Assembly (NCBI GenBank): GCA_016712745.1
Contig: JADJQN010000003.1
Location: forward strand, 1,426,001 to 1,490,000
Source: Sandaracinaceae bacterium
GTDB lineage: Bacteria > Myxococcota_A > Polyangia > Polyangiales > JADJQN01
Direction of reading: 5' to 3'
DNA: 64,000 nt
Part shown: positions 26,549 through 36,386 of the stretch, piece after piece
How positions within the stretch are numbered: position 1 is the first letter of the stretch
Layout: the number at the start of each line of letters is the position of its first letter
The notes under the pieces: generated by a model
The model's input: only the letters and a program-made list of their open reading frames with translations
Database searches by the model: none
What the model was told of the DNA's origin: nothing
Made by a program: the position numbers and the translations under genes

Positions 26549-26668
26549 TGGGGGGCTCTTGGAAAACGAGGCGCCGAGCCTAGCAGATAGGGGCTTTCGT
26601 GCACACGCGCGCTTTGCTTGCGCGGGGCTCTCGGGTACGGGATCCTCCGCCGCAACGAAGGAGTTTTT

Positions 26669-27928
26669 GTGGAGCATCAAGAGGCGTCGACCCAAGCATC
26701 TACCGCAACGACGGAGCATCCCTTCGGCAAGCCCCCCGAGAATCTGCCGCGGGCTTCGGCGGTGCCAAACTCACGCGTGACCGACCGCGCAGGCATTCGC
26801 ATTGAGACCATCGACCTCGCCAAGAAGTCCGACCGCGCGAAATTCCTCGACATGGTCTATGACGTTTATCGGGACGATCCCAACTTCATCACGCCCCTTC
26901 GGATGGAGCGAATGAAGTTTTTGGACACTGCGCACAACGCGGCGCTCAAGTCCCTCGACATCAAGCCCATGCTTGCCTATCGCGGAGACCGTATCGTCGG
27001 GCGCATTACGGCGCACATCGATCGCGCGTACAACGAGTACCAGGGTGTGAAAGCCGGCTGGTTCGGCTTCTTTGAATGTATTGACGATCGCCAAGTGGCT
27101 CACGCGCTGCTCGACGAAGCCGTGAAGTGGGTCACGCAGCAGGGCGCAACCGAAGTGATCGGCCCGTTCAACTTCACTACCAATCATCAAGTGGGACTTC
27201 TCGCTGAAAATTTCTCGCGTCCGGCGATGATCGAGATGACTTACAACCCGTCCTATTACGAAGCGCTCATCACGAGCTACGGATTTGGCAAAGCGAAGGA
27301 CCTCTACGCGTGGTGGATCGACGTAAGCAAAGGCCTTGAGGATCCGAAAATTGCTCGCTTTCACCGCATCAGCGAAAAAGTGAAAAAGCGCCTGGGCGTG
27401 ACGATTCGCGGCGCCGACATGAGCAAGTTCGAAGAAGAGGTCGCGCTGATTTTCGATCTCTACAACGGCAGTTGGGAGAAGAACTGGGGCTTCGTTCCCG
27501 TGAGTCGCGAAGAGTTCGCGACGATTGCAAAGGATTTGAAGCAGATCATCGTCCCAAGCCTTGTCTTGATCGTCGAAGACAAGGGCAAGCCCGTAGGCTT
27601 TTCCGTAACCCTGCCCAATGTGAACGAAGTCATGCCGCGCAACGGCAAGCTCTTCCCCTTTGGCTGGTACAAGTTGCTTACGGGGATGAAGAAGGTGACC
27701 TCCGCGCGCCTCTTCACGCTGGGAATTTTGCCGAGTCATCGCAAGCGCGGCCTCGAGTCGCTGCTTTGCATCGAGACAGCGTTGCGCAGCAAGGAGCTCG
27801 GCATTCCTGGCGGCGAAATCGGATGGACGCTCGAAGACAACGACCTCATCAACCGCGCCTGCGAGAGCATGGGCGCACGCCTTGATCGCCGCTATCGTCT
27901 GTACGGCCTTACTCTGGGATCACGATGA
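26669..27928 (+). CDS. GNAT-fold N-acetyltransferase-like protein
   Basis: The 419-residue protein has a disordered Ser/Thr/Pro-rich N-terminus (about 1-45), then two GNAT-like halves: FLDMVYDVYRDDPNFITPL near the front, GRITAHIDRAYNEYQ in the middle, and the late ARLFTLGILPSHRKRGLESL, which fits the acetyl-CoA-binding loop. Similar large GNAT proteins are widespread and unstudied. The GTG at 26669 has AAGGAG five bases upstream. Its stop overlaps the ATG of the cystathionine enzyme by 4 bp, so they form an operon. Confidence 0.8.
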   Translation: MEHQEASTQASTATTEHPFGKPPENLPRASAVPNSRVTDRAGIRIETIDLAKKSDRAKFLDMVYDVYRDDPNFITPLRMERMKFLDTAHNAALKSLDIKPMLAYRGDRIVGRITAHIDRAYNEYQGVKAGWFGFFECIDDRQVAHALLDEAVKWVTQQGATEVIGPFNFTTNHQVGLLAENFSRPAMIEMTYNPSYYEALITSYGFGKAKDLYAWWIDVSKGLEDPKIARFHRISEKVKKRLGVTIRGADMSKFEEEVALIFDLYNGSWEKNWGFVPVSREEFATIAKDLKQIIVPSLVLIVEDKGKPVGFSVTLPNVNEVMPRNGKLFPFGWYKLLTGMKKVTSARLFTLGILPSHRKRGLESLLCIETALRSKELGIPGGEIGWTLEDNDLINRACESMGARLDRRYRLYGLTLGSR

Positions 27929-29087
27929 CTCACGACACTCACAAAATCGAAACGCTGGCCATTCATGCAGGCCAAGAACCCGATCCGATGACGGGCGCGG
28001 TGATGCCGCCGATCGTGCTCGCCAGCACATTCGCGCAAGCGGGTCCTGGCGTGCATAAGGGGTTTGAGTACTCCCGCACCAACAATCCGACGCGCCAGAC
28101 GCTCGAGAATTGTCTGGCGGGTCTAGAGGGCGGCAAGCATGGCATCGCGTTTGCGACCGGCTGCGCTGCGATGACAACGCTCTTTCACACGCTGAAAGTT
28201 GGCGACCACGTCGTGGCTTGCGACGACGTCTACGGCGGCACCTTCCGCATTCTCGACAAGGTGATGGCGCCCTTTGGAATCGAGACGACTTGGGTCGACA
28301 TGACCGACCTGAAAAAAGTCGAAGCAGCGATGCGTACGACCACCAAGCTCGTCTGGATCGAGACGCCAACCAATCCAATGTTGAAGCTCGTCGACATCGA
28401 AGCCGTGGCCAAGATTGGCCGTGCGCATGGTGCCTTGGTCGGCGTTGATAATACGTTCGCAACGCCGGTGATACAGCGTCCGCTTTCGCTTGGTGCGGAC
28501 CTCGTCATGCACTCGACCACGAAGTACATCAACGGCCACAGCGATGTGGTCGGCGGAGTGCTCATCACGAGCAACGAAGCGCTCGCCGAGCGGTTGCGCT
28601 TCTTGCAAAACGCGATGGGCGCGGTTCCGTCCCCGTTCGATTGCTTCCTCGTGCTTCGCGGCGTGAAAACATTGCCCGTTCGCATGGAGCGTCACGCGCA
28701 ATCCGCGCTCGCACTCGCAACGTTCCTCGAGAAGCACCCCCAGGTGGAGCGCGTCTATTACCCAGGCCTTGCGAGCCATCCACAGCTTGCGCTTGCCAAG
28801 AAGCAGATGGCGTTGCCTGGTGGCATGATCTCGTTCGTGGTTAAGGGCGGTGCAACGGCCGCGCGCAAACTTCTCGAGACAGTGAAAATCTTTGTTTGCG
28901 CGGAGAGCTTGGGCGGCGTCGAGTCGCTGATCGAGCTCCCCGCCGTCATGACGCACGGCTCAGTTCCTGCCGAAACGCGAGCGAATTGGGCATTGTGGAC
29001 GGTTTGATACGCGTCTCGGTGGGGCTTGAGTCCGTTGACGATCTGCGTGCCGATCTCGACAACGCGCTTCTGGCAAGCACACGGTAG
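27925..29087 (+). CDS. Cystathionine gamma-synthase/lyase family enzyme, frameshifted near the end
   Basis: PLP enzyme of the Cys/Met metabolism family (cystathionine gamma-synthase, gamma-lyase or methionine gamma-lyase). It shows EYSRTNNPTRQTLE, the cofactor-lysine motif HSTTKYINGHSDVVGG, and ESLIELPAVMTHGSVPAE. The open frame stops at 29007 after 360 residues, but the expected C-terminus (ELGIVDGLIRVSVGLESVDD) continues in the next frame to 29087. Loss of one base at about 28978-28980 explains this; the repaired protein would be about 387 residues. It could be a real mutation or a sequence error. The early stop leaves a nonsense tail and removes a conserved part. Confidence 0.85.
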
Positions 29088-29142
29088 TTTGCTGCATCGC
29101 CTTAGGGTTGTTACTCTTCTTCATAACTTCTCGGAGGCATTC

Positions 29143-29754
29143 ATGGCTCGCGCATCACTAGTAATGTTCGTGGTTCTCGCAGGGCTCCTGGGCGTTGGTT
29201 GCAAAGACGACGCGCCGCTGCAGCCTTATGCAGACATGATCTACTCGGTCCGCTGCCAGGAGTCGCAGGATCTAGGCGGCGGTGGCTGCTTGAGCGTTCG
29301 CCACGACATCAACGACCAGAACGGGGAAAATGGTCTGAGCGTAAGTTGCGCGGTTGGAGTTAACGGCGACTCGCATTCTCTGAACTTTCGCGTCGTGCAG
29401 ACCGAAGGCTCAACGAGCTCCGGTGTTCGCGTCGAGAACGCAACCTTCAACGCTGCCGGCCTTCAGACCAGCACCGCATGTCGCATGACTTTCACCGAGG
29501 GCGCCAACACATATACGGGTGCATGCGGCTCGGGCCAGCCGACCCCCACGCAGCCCTGCCAGATGAGCGACATTCGTCTCACCATGGACTCGATGGGAAA
29601 TCCTCAGGTCGAAGGCGACATTCTTTGCAAGCATCTGGCGCTTCAAGCCGACCCCGACCCCACTCGCAACCGCGAGTTCACGCACGACGACTCAGTCGCT
29701 AACGGTGCCGATCATCCGTTCTCATTTCGCCTCGTGTTCTGCACAGGCCTCTAG
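29143..29754 (+). CDS. Lipoprotein of unknown function
   Basis: The 203-residue lipoprotein has lipobox LLGVGC directly followed by KDDAPLQPYADMIYSVRC. Four later cysteines (GGGCLSVRHD, LSVSCAV, STACRMTF, TGACGSG) suggest disulphides in a beta-rich domain. GGAGG lies eight bases before the ATG at 29143. It converges with spoVR, with a hairpin between. No known family is recognised. Confidence 0.72.
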   Translation: MARASLVMFVVLAGLLGVGCKDDAPLQPYADMIYSVRCQESQDLGGGGCLSVRHDINDQNGENGLSVSCAVGVNGDSHSLNFRVVQTEGSTSSGVRVENATFNAAGLQTSTACRMTFTEGANTYTGACGSGQPTPTQPCQMSDIRLTMDSMGNPQVEGDILCKHLALQADPDPTRNREFTHDDSVANGADHPFSFRLVFCTGL

Positions 29755-29756
29755 TC

Positions 29757-29783
29757 CCCGCTGCGACGCTTACGATCAGCGGG
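29757..29783. terminator. Stem-loop between convergent lipoprotein and spoVR genes
   Basis: CCCGCTG and CAGCGGG form a 7 bp GC-rich stem around 13 bases, covering the 21 bp gap between convergent stops and the last codons of spoVR. There is no clear T-run, so it is a candidate bidirectional stop. Confidence 0.4.
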
Positions 29784-31326
29784 AGCGCTGGACGTGTTCC
29801 GTTCCATCAAAACGTAGAAGCGCGGGCTTCTCTTCGATGATGGTGTGGATCTCCACCGGGCGCTTCCAGATGCGCACGAGTGATTTCAACACCTCGCGCG
29901 CGTAGTCGAGTTTGAGATCGAGCCCTTGGTGATCGTGCTGTAGCAATAGCTCGCCGCGATTGGCGTGGTTGGCGTCTTCGACGTAGATGAAGGGCTGGCC
30001 ACCGTTGGTGAGGCGAAAGAGAAGCTTCTCTTTGACGTCCTTGTACTTGCGCGTTTCGATCTCGTAACGCTCGTTGCGCTGGTTGTAGCCAAACGCGTAC
30101 ATCTTTTGTTCGATGACGAATTCCGGCGTCAAGAACTCGTCGATAAACGTGATGTCGTTGTAGTGCGCGCGAACTTCGAAGACCTTCTCGCGGCCAGCGC
30201 CCATGCGGCGATCCCAGTTGCGACGTCCTTCGAGCGTGTCGCAATCTTCCCACTCTTTGCCAAACTGACCGCGATTCCAGCGCTCTTCGATGTGTCGGAA
30301 GAGCTCCACACCAAGCTTGTACGGATTGAACTGACCTGGCGCGGTCGCAAGGACGCCAGCCGTTCGATCGGCGTAGTCGATGATCTCGGACGAATCGCAT
30401 GCCTTCTCGGTCATGATCTTGGAGTGCCAGTAAGTGGCCCAGCCCTCGTTCATGATCTTGGTCTGCATCTGCGGCGCGAAGTAGTAAGCCTCGCGGCGAA
30501 TGATGCCGAGAATCTCGTGCTCCCAGCGATCGAGCGGCGCGTGGTCGATCAAAAAACCCAGTACGTCGCGATCGCGTTTTTCCGGAAACTTTCTTTCGCG
30601 CTCTTTCTCGTCGTCGATCTTCTTCTGCTGCGACTGGAGGAAGGATTCGGGATTGATGTACTCGCGCATATAATCGCGGTCCACGCGCAAGCGCGGAATC
30701 TCGGCCGCATGCTCGGTGGAGGGATTCTCGTACTCGTCTTCGTGAACCTTCTTCGCGACGATGGGCGCGTAAGGCTTCTGCGGGTCGATGAGGTTTTCTA
30801 GGCTCAAGCAGTTGTCGATGAACTCTTCGACTTTCTCGATGCCGATGCGCTTGATCCATCGACGCACAAGGGAGCCGTCATTGGCCATCGTGTCGATCCA
30901 CTTGCGCAGCGGCTGACCCGTCTCGGCATCCACGCCCTGATTGGTCGTCTTGAACGTGAAGTTGTTCTTGAAGAAATCCACGTGACCCAGCACGTGCGAC
31001 ATCACGAGCTTCTGCTCGACGATGCTATTGCCCTCGAGCAAGTAAGCAACGCTCGGTGTGTTGTTGATCACCATCTCGTAGATTTTGGAGAGCCCATACT
31101 CGTGGCTCTTCGAAAGCTGCTCGAACTCCATACCGAAGCGCCAGTGCGGATAGCGGTTGGGGAAGCCGCCATAGCTTGCGACTTCATTCATCTGGTCATA
31201 CGAGAGGACTTCGAAAAGCGTCGGGAAGAAATCGAGCCCGAAGTCTCTCGCGTACTTCTCGATCTTCACCTTCTCATCGTAGAGATAGGTGGGAAGGGCG
31301 GTTTTTAGAGCGAATTTCGCGCTCAT
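29776..31326 (-). CDS. spoVR: SpoVR family protein
   Basis: The 516-residue cytoplasmic protein of the SpoVR/YcgB family contains typical blocks such as GLDFFPTLFEVLSYDQMNEV, HVLGHVDFFKNN, MNEGWATYWHSKIM and YANPYKLG-like GQFNPYKLGVELFRHIEERW. SpoVR acts in spore cortex formation in Bacillus, and in stress responses of non-sporeformers together with the PrkA kinase and YeaH. The ATG at 31326 starts one base after the yeaH stop. It is last in the predicted six-gene operon. Biochemical activity of the family is not settled. Confidence 0.93.
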   Translation of the reverse strand: MSAKFALKTALPTYLYDEKVKIEKYARDFGLDFFPTLFEVLSYDQMNEVASYGGFPNRYPHWRFGMEFEQLSKSHEYGLSKIYEMVINNTPSVAYLLEGNSIVEQKLVMSHVLGHVDFFKNNFTFKTTNQGVDAETGQPLRKWIDTMANDGSLVRRWIKRIGIEKVEEFIDNCLSLENLIDPQKPYAPIVAKKVHEDEYENPSTEHAAEIPRLRVDRDYMREYINPESFLQSQQKKIDDEKERERKFPEKRDRDVLGFLIDHAPLDRWEHEILGIIRREAYYFAPQMQTKIMNEGWATYWHSKIMTEKACDSSEIIDYADRTAGVLATAPGQFNPYKLGVELFRHIEERWNRGQFGKEWEDCDTLEGRRNWDRRMGAGREKVFEVRAHYNDITFIDEFLTPEFVIEQKMYAFGYNQRNERYEIETRKYKDVKEKLLFRLTNGGQPFIYVEDANHANRGELLLQHDHQGLDLKLDYAREVLKSLVRIWKRPVEIHTIIEEKPALLRFDGTEHVQRSR

Positions 31327-31327
31327 C

Positions 31328-32440
<1,113 letters not shown>

Positions 32441-32491
32441 GTAGCCTTAGTGTACGGGGCCCTCGTTCAGATCGCTAGCGCACAGCGCCTC

Positions 32492-33874
32492 TTAGCGGCA
32501 GACCTGTTTAATTGTCTCGATCGAACCTATGCACGTCTCCGAGGAAGGGGACCCTTCGCATCTGCGATACATGCCCTCTTCGCCGCACGCCGGTACACTG
32601 TCAACCCAGCCGGAACCCGCGCAACCCGTGGGCCCCCCCCGGACGCAGGAGCTCGACAGGACGGTGTCGCGCCGTTCTTCCGTGCCGTCGCAGTTCCAGT
32701 CGAAGCTGGGCGTGCGACAAATCGCGAAATCGCAGTAGCTATTCGGGGAATACATCGGCTGTAACGGATGCGCATTGGCGCCTCCCGGTCGCGTCGAGTC
32801 GAAGCAATCAACGAGTCCATCGGCCCGGGCGGCATGGGTATTCTCCGGGCAGCCGCATGCCATAATCGACGGTCCCGAAGTATCCGGGTACATGTCTCTG
32901 TCGACGTCGGGGTAGCACGCAACCATCATCATCGAGTCGCTGGGCGTCGACGGGTCGCAGTCGTTGTCCACGTCGTCGCACCCTTCGGGAGCGCCGGGGT
33001 GAATCGATGCATCTGCGTCGTTGCAATCAAAGGGCCGACTCGAACATTCGACAGCCGGAAATCCGTCCATATCGACGTCCGCTAGGACGAAGCTGCACTC
33101 CGCTTTGAATGGGTCGCAGCTATCGCTTGTGCAGTCGTCGCGGTCATCGCAAACCATCGGCGTGCCGCCAACGCACTTATGGCTCGCCGTGGTGTCGCAG
33201 GTGGAAAAACCATCACATGCGTTGCCGCCGCAATCGCCGTCGACGTGGCATGAGTACTCGCAGTTACGCTTGCAGCCATCGTCGTCGTTGTCGTTCCCGT
33301 CATCGCACTCTTCGCCGTCATCCGGTGCGCCGTTGCCGCACGTCGCGAGAGCGCAACTGCCCGCGTTGCATTGGCCGTCGGTTCCACCTTCGAGCGCACA
33401 GAGTGTGTTGTCGGCAAGCAGCGTTCCGCTCTGGCATATATGATCGGGCCCACAGCTTTCGACGCCGTCGCATGCCTCGCTGTTGTCGCACTGGCCATTC
33501 TCGCGGCACGTGAACGTGCACGCTCCCGGATCGCAACCGTCATCCCAGACCTCGTTGCCGTCTTCGCACTCTTCGCCATTCGCGGTGTCGACGTAGCCGT
33601 CATTGCACGTGCTGGTCTGGCAGAGGCCGTTGCGGCAAATAAATCCAGTGGTTCCCGGCGCGGAGCAGTTCGTTCCGGTATCCATACCCACACAATTGAC
33701 GACCATGGCGTCGGTGTCGCCGCCGCCATCTGTCGTGCTCATGTCGGTGCCGGGGCCCATGTCCGAAGAGCCACCGCCTGCGTCAGTCTTATCGTCCAGT
33801 GCGCTCGATACGAGTATCGAGCAACCGCTCAGAAGAAGACAAAGACACGCACCGATCAGACCGTTTTTGAACAT
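32492..33874 (-). CDS. Cys-rich lipoprotein with myxobacterial disulphide and MopE-type repeats (copy 2)
   Basis: The 460-residue lipoprotein has lipobox LLLSGC and an Asp/Gly/Ser-rich linker (DAGGGSSDMGPGTDMS). It then has repeats of the CGDG...E.CDDGN...DGC type (TCGNGAPDDGEECDDGNDND), a MopE-type metal-binding unit (DCNDADASIHPGAPEGCDD then DNDCD), and a C-terminal region with FDWNCDGTEERR and WVDSVPACGEEGMYRRC. It is a paralogue of the upstream gene in the same order of modules. It is preceded by AAGGTAAG eight bases before the ATG. It probably lies on the cell surface. It lies between prkA and yeaH. Confidence 0.85.
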   Translation of the reverse strand: MFKNGLIGACLCLLLSGCSILVSSALDDKTDAGGGSSDMGPGTDMSTTDGGGDTDAMVVNCVGMDTGTNCSAPGTTGFICRNGLCQTSTCNDGYVDTANGEECEDGNEVWDDGCDPGACTFTCRENGQCDNSEACDGVESCGPDHICQSGTLLADNTLCALEGGTDGQCNAGSCALATCGNGAPDDGEECDDGNDNDDDGCKRNCEYSCHVDGDCGGNACDGFSTCDTTASHKCVGGTPMVCDDRDDCTSDSCDPFKAECSFVLADVDMDGFPAVECSSRPFDCNDADASIHPGAPEGCDDVDNDCDPSTPSDSMMMVACYPDVDRDMYPDTSGPSIMACGCPENTHAARADGLVDCFDSTRPGGANAHPLQPMYSPNSYCDFAICRTPSFDWNCDGTEERRDTVLSSSCVRGGPTGCAGSGWVDSVPACGEEGMYRRCEGSPSSETCIGSIETIKQVCR

Positions 33875-33923
33875 GGGACTTACCTTTGTTGAATCTGTGA
33901 ACGGTGGGTCGATCAAGCAGGCT

Positions 33924-35363
33924 TTAGCGACAGGCCTGCTTGACGGGGTTCACCACGCCAGCGCACGCGCCTGTTCCGCCGCCGATCACGATGTTGAAAC
34001 GACAGGTGCGGTAGTCTGCTTCGACGCCACACGCCGGCACGCTTGTGCCGATCCAGCCTGAGCCGAGGCAAGCGCCATTGTACGCGATGCATCCGGTCGA
34101 GATGGTGTTGTATTGCTTCTCCATCGTCGAGTTGCAGTTCCAGTCGTAGTTCTTCTCGACGCAGACGAGGAGGGTGCCCGAAATCATGTAGCGGTTGCAT
34201 GACGCATAGTCGGTGTGGAATGCGGGAGCGCTCGGGTACGCGCCGCTGACCGCGTCCAAGCAGTCGTAGAGAAGGTCGGAGCGCTCAGGGATGTAGCCGC
34301 TCGGGCAACTGCAGCCCGACATCGTGACGCCGGCATTTCCGTAACCGTCGCCGTCGTGGTCTTCGTAGCAGGTGACTGACGTAGTCTCGCTGTCGGCAGC
34401 ACCGTCGCAGTTGTGATCGCCCCCACCGCACATCTCTGGCGCGCCTGGATACGAAGTCGCGTCGCTGTCGTCGCAGTCGGTAGCGTAGCCGTCGAAGCAA
34501 AGCTCGCGCGAGACGCCGTCGCCGTCGCCATCCATGAGGATGTTGGAGCACCCAAAGCTCGGGTCACAGCTATCGCTGGTGCAGCCCATGCTGTCATCGC
34601 AGTTCAGCGGGTCGACGGTTGTACACTTGTGTGTGTCGGTGTCACAGGTCGCGCTGCCGTTGCATACGTCGCCGTCGTCACACTCGCTGTCGTCGCGACA
34701 CGAGTACAGGCAGAAGTTGTTGCAGCCGTCGTCCGGGTTGGTGTTCGCGTCGTCGCACTCTTCGCCGACGGAAATATCGGTGACACCATCGCCGCAATCC
34801 GCGGGCGAGCACATCCCGCTGCGACACACGCCCGACGCGACGGCTAAGGTCGAGCATGGCGAGTTCTCGGATGGGAGCACCGCGGCGCCCTGGCAGCGAT
34901 GGAGCGCCGTGCTGCAAGTCTCAGCTCCGGTGCACGGTTCGTCGTCATCGCACTGCTCATTGGTCGCGCACGTGTAGTTGCACGTCGATGGCTCGCAGCC
35001 GTCCAAGGGCGTCAGGTTTCCGTCTTCGCAATCTTCGCCGATAGCCGGGTCAACGTAGCCGTCGCCACACGTAGATTGTCCGCAAACGTTGTTGACGCAG
35101 ATGTAGTCGGTTGAACCGCCCGGCCCGCACGCGGCGCCGTTCTCCATGCCATCGCAGCTTCCGAATGTAGCGTCCGGTTCGCCGCCGCTATCGACTGAGT
35201 TCATGTCGACATCGCCCAGGTCTGCGGTAGCCATGTCGAACGTACCGCCATCGCGCCCGCCGCCATCGGCTCCGTTCTTATCGTCGAGTGTGCTCGAAAC
35301 GAGGACGGAGCATCCGCTCAAGAGAGTACACAGACACGCGAAGAGAAAGCCGTGCTTGAGCAT
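33924..35363 (-). CDS. Cys-rich lipoprotein with myxobacterial disulphide and MopE-type repeats (copy 1)
   Basis: The 479-residue lipoprotein is very similar in design to its downstream neighbour. Both open with nearly the same signal and lipobox (CTLLSGC), an acidic linker, disulphide repeats (CGDGYVDPAIGEDCEDGN, CGDGVTDISVGEECDDAN), a MopE-type unit (DCDDSDATSYPGAPEMC then DHNCDGAADSE), and end with YDWNCNSTMEKQ and SVPACGVEADYRTC. The Asp-rich units may bind calcium or copper. The two genes are 49 bp apart, a tandem duplication. Function unknown. Confidence 0.85.
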   Translation of the reverse strand: MLKHGFLFACLCTLLSGCSVLVSSTLDDKNGADGGGRDGGTFDMATADLGDVDMNSVDSGGEPDATFGSCDGMENGAACGPGGSTDYICVNNVCGQSTCGDGYVDPAIGEDCEDGNLTPLDGCEPSTCNYTCATNEQCDDDEPCTGAETCSTALHRCQGAAVLPSENSPCSTLAVASGVCRSGMCSPADCGDGVTDISVGEECDDANTNPDDGCNNFCLYSCRDDSECDDGDVCNGSATCDTDTHKCTTVDPLNCDDSMGCTSDSCDPSFGCSNILMDGDGDGVSRELCFDGYATDCDDSDATSYPGAPEMCGGGDHNCDGAADSETTSVTCYEDHDGDGYGNAGVTMSGCSCPSGYIPERSDLLYDCLDAVSGAYPSAPAFHTDYASCNRYMISGTLLVCVEKNYDWNCNSTMEKQYNTISTGCIAYNGACLGSGWIGTSVPACGVEADYRTCRFNIVIGGGTGACAGVVNPVKQACR

Positions 35364-35377
35364 GGTGTTTGCCTTTT

Positions 35378-36352
35378 TTAAAAGTTAAGAGTGGCGCTTG
35401 CGCCAGCGCCATATTGTGAAACGACAGGAGTGACCGAAAGTTGTGCGGTCCCTGACGCCGGACGTTCGTCGTCATTTGAGCCTCCCACCAAAAGGAGCAC
35501 GAGGCCTACACCCGCAGTGACAATGCCCACACCCATGCCAATGTCGGCAACGATGCCGAGCGTGCGTGCCGAACGGGCTTCGGGGCCCGTCGAGGCGGGT
35601 GCGTCGCTTGCTTTGCCGACGGCGATGATCCCGACTACGAGGCCTGTTACAGCGATGGCGCCGCCACCGACCATGAGGGCGATCGGCAAGGCGTTTGAAT
35701 GGCGCGGGGCTTCGATCGGAGTTTCAGAGCCGGTGACCGGCGGCGTGTCCGTGACGGTCGTGCTGGCCGCCTGCGCAGGCGTAGCGACTGCTGTGGGGTT
35801 CGCGGTCATCTCGATCGGCATGTCGACTGTTTGGCCCGCCGGAACAACCATCGTTGCATTGAAATCCTGATAGCCGGCAAGGCGAACGATGAGACGATGC
35901 GTGCCGGGTTCGACCGCGATCATGTCGGGGCGCGGAGTGCGTCCCCAATCGTGACCGTCGATCAAGATCGATGCGCCTTCGGGACCACCGCTCACACGTA
36001 CGCCGGTGTGCGAGAGACGTTCCCGAAGCGAAGAAAGGCGCGCGCGTGCATCCGACTGATTCGTATCGTCCGACGCAGCGTGCGCAACGTAGTTCTCAAG
36101 CGCCTGGCGAGCTTCGGTCAGGCGTCCAAGACGCTCGTACGCTTGCGCCAAGTTGTACTGAAGCAAGGGACGCGGATCAGCTTGATACGCGGCGGTCCAT
36201 TCCCTGATGGCACCTTCATAGTCGCCCTGCTGGTACGCAGTCTGACCGCGTCGAAAACGCTCGCGCGCATCTTGTGCAAACGCAGTGCTGGCAACGCCAA
36301 CGAGGAGAACGACGAAAAGGGAAAAGAGAGAAGCGCGGATCGTATGTTTCAC
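35378..36352 (-). CDS. TPR plus PEGA envelope protein
   Basis: The 324-residue protein begins at a GTG (36352) with a signal peptide (ending ASTAFA). It then has TPR-like helices (about 30-100; AYQQGDYEGAIREWTAAYQA), a PEGA domain (about 115-185; GASILIDGHDWGRTP to TVDMPIEM), a Thr/Pro linker, two membrane spans (about 222-245 and 262-285), and a last strand SVTPVVSQYGAGASATLNF. PEGA domains are surface beta-sandwiches. A second protein at 42777-44021 shares the ending. It is the first gene after prkA (34 bp gap). Confidence 0.8.
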   Translation of the reverse strand: MKHTIRASLFSLFVVLLVGVASTAFAQDARERFRRGQTAYQQGDYEGAIREWTAAYQADPRPLLQYNLAQAYERLGRLTEARQALENYVAHAASDDTNQSDARARLSSLRERLSHTGVRVSGGPEGASILIDGHDWGRTPRPDMIAVEPGTHRLIVRLAGYQDFNATMVVPAGQTVDMPIEMTANPTAVATPAQAASTTVTDTPPVTGSETPIEAPRHSNALPIALMVGGGAIAVTGLVVGIIAVGKASDAPASTGPEARSARTLGIVADIGMGVGIVTAGVGLVLLLVGGSNDDERPASGTAQLSVTPVVSQYGAGASATLNF

Positions 36353-36386
36353 GCCCGAATTAGTATCACAGCACAAAAATGCTGCG

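Noticed and set aside
28896..29087. A separate short frame at the end of the cystathionine gene
   Set aside because: It encodes the missing C-terminus of that enzyme, so it is part of the frameshifted gene and not an independent gene.
32492..35363. MYXO-CTERM or LPXTG sorting signals on the Cys-rich lipoproteins
   Set aside because: Both end in ordinary disulphide domains without a terminal helix and basic tail. Anchoring is by the N-terminal lipobox.
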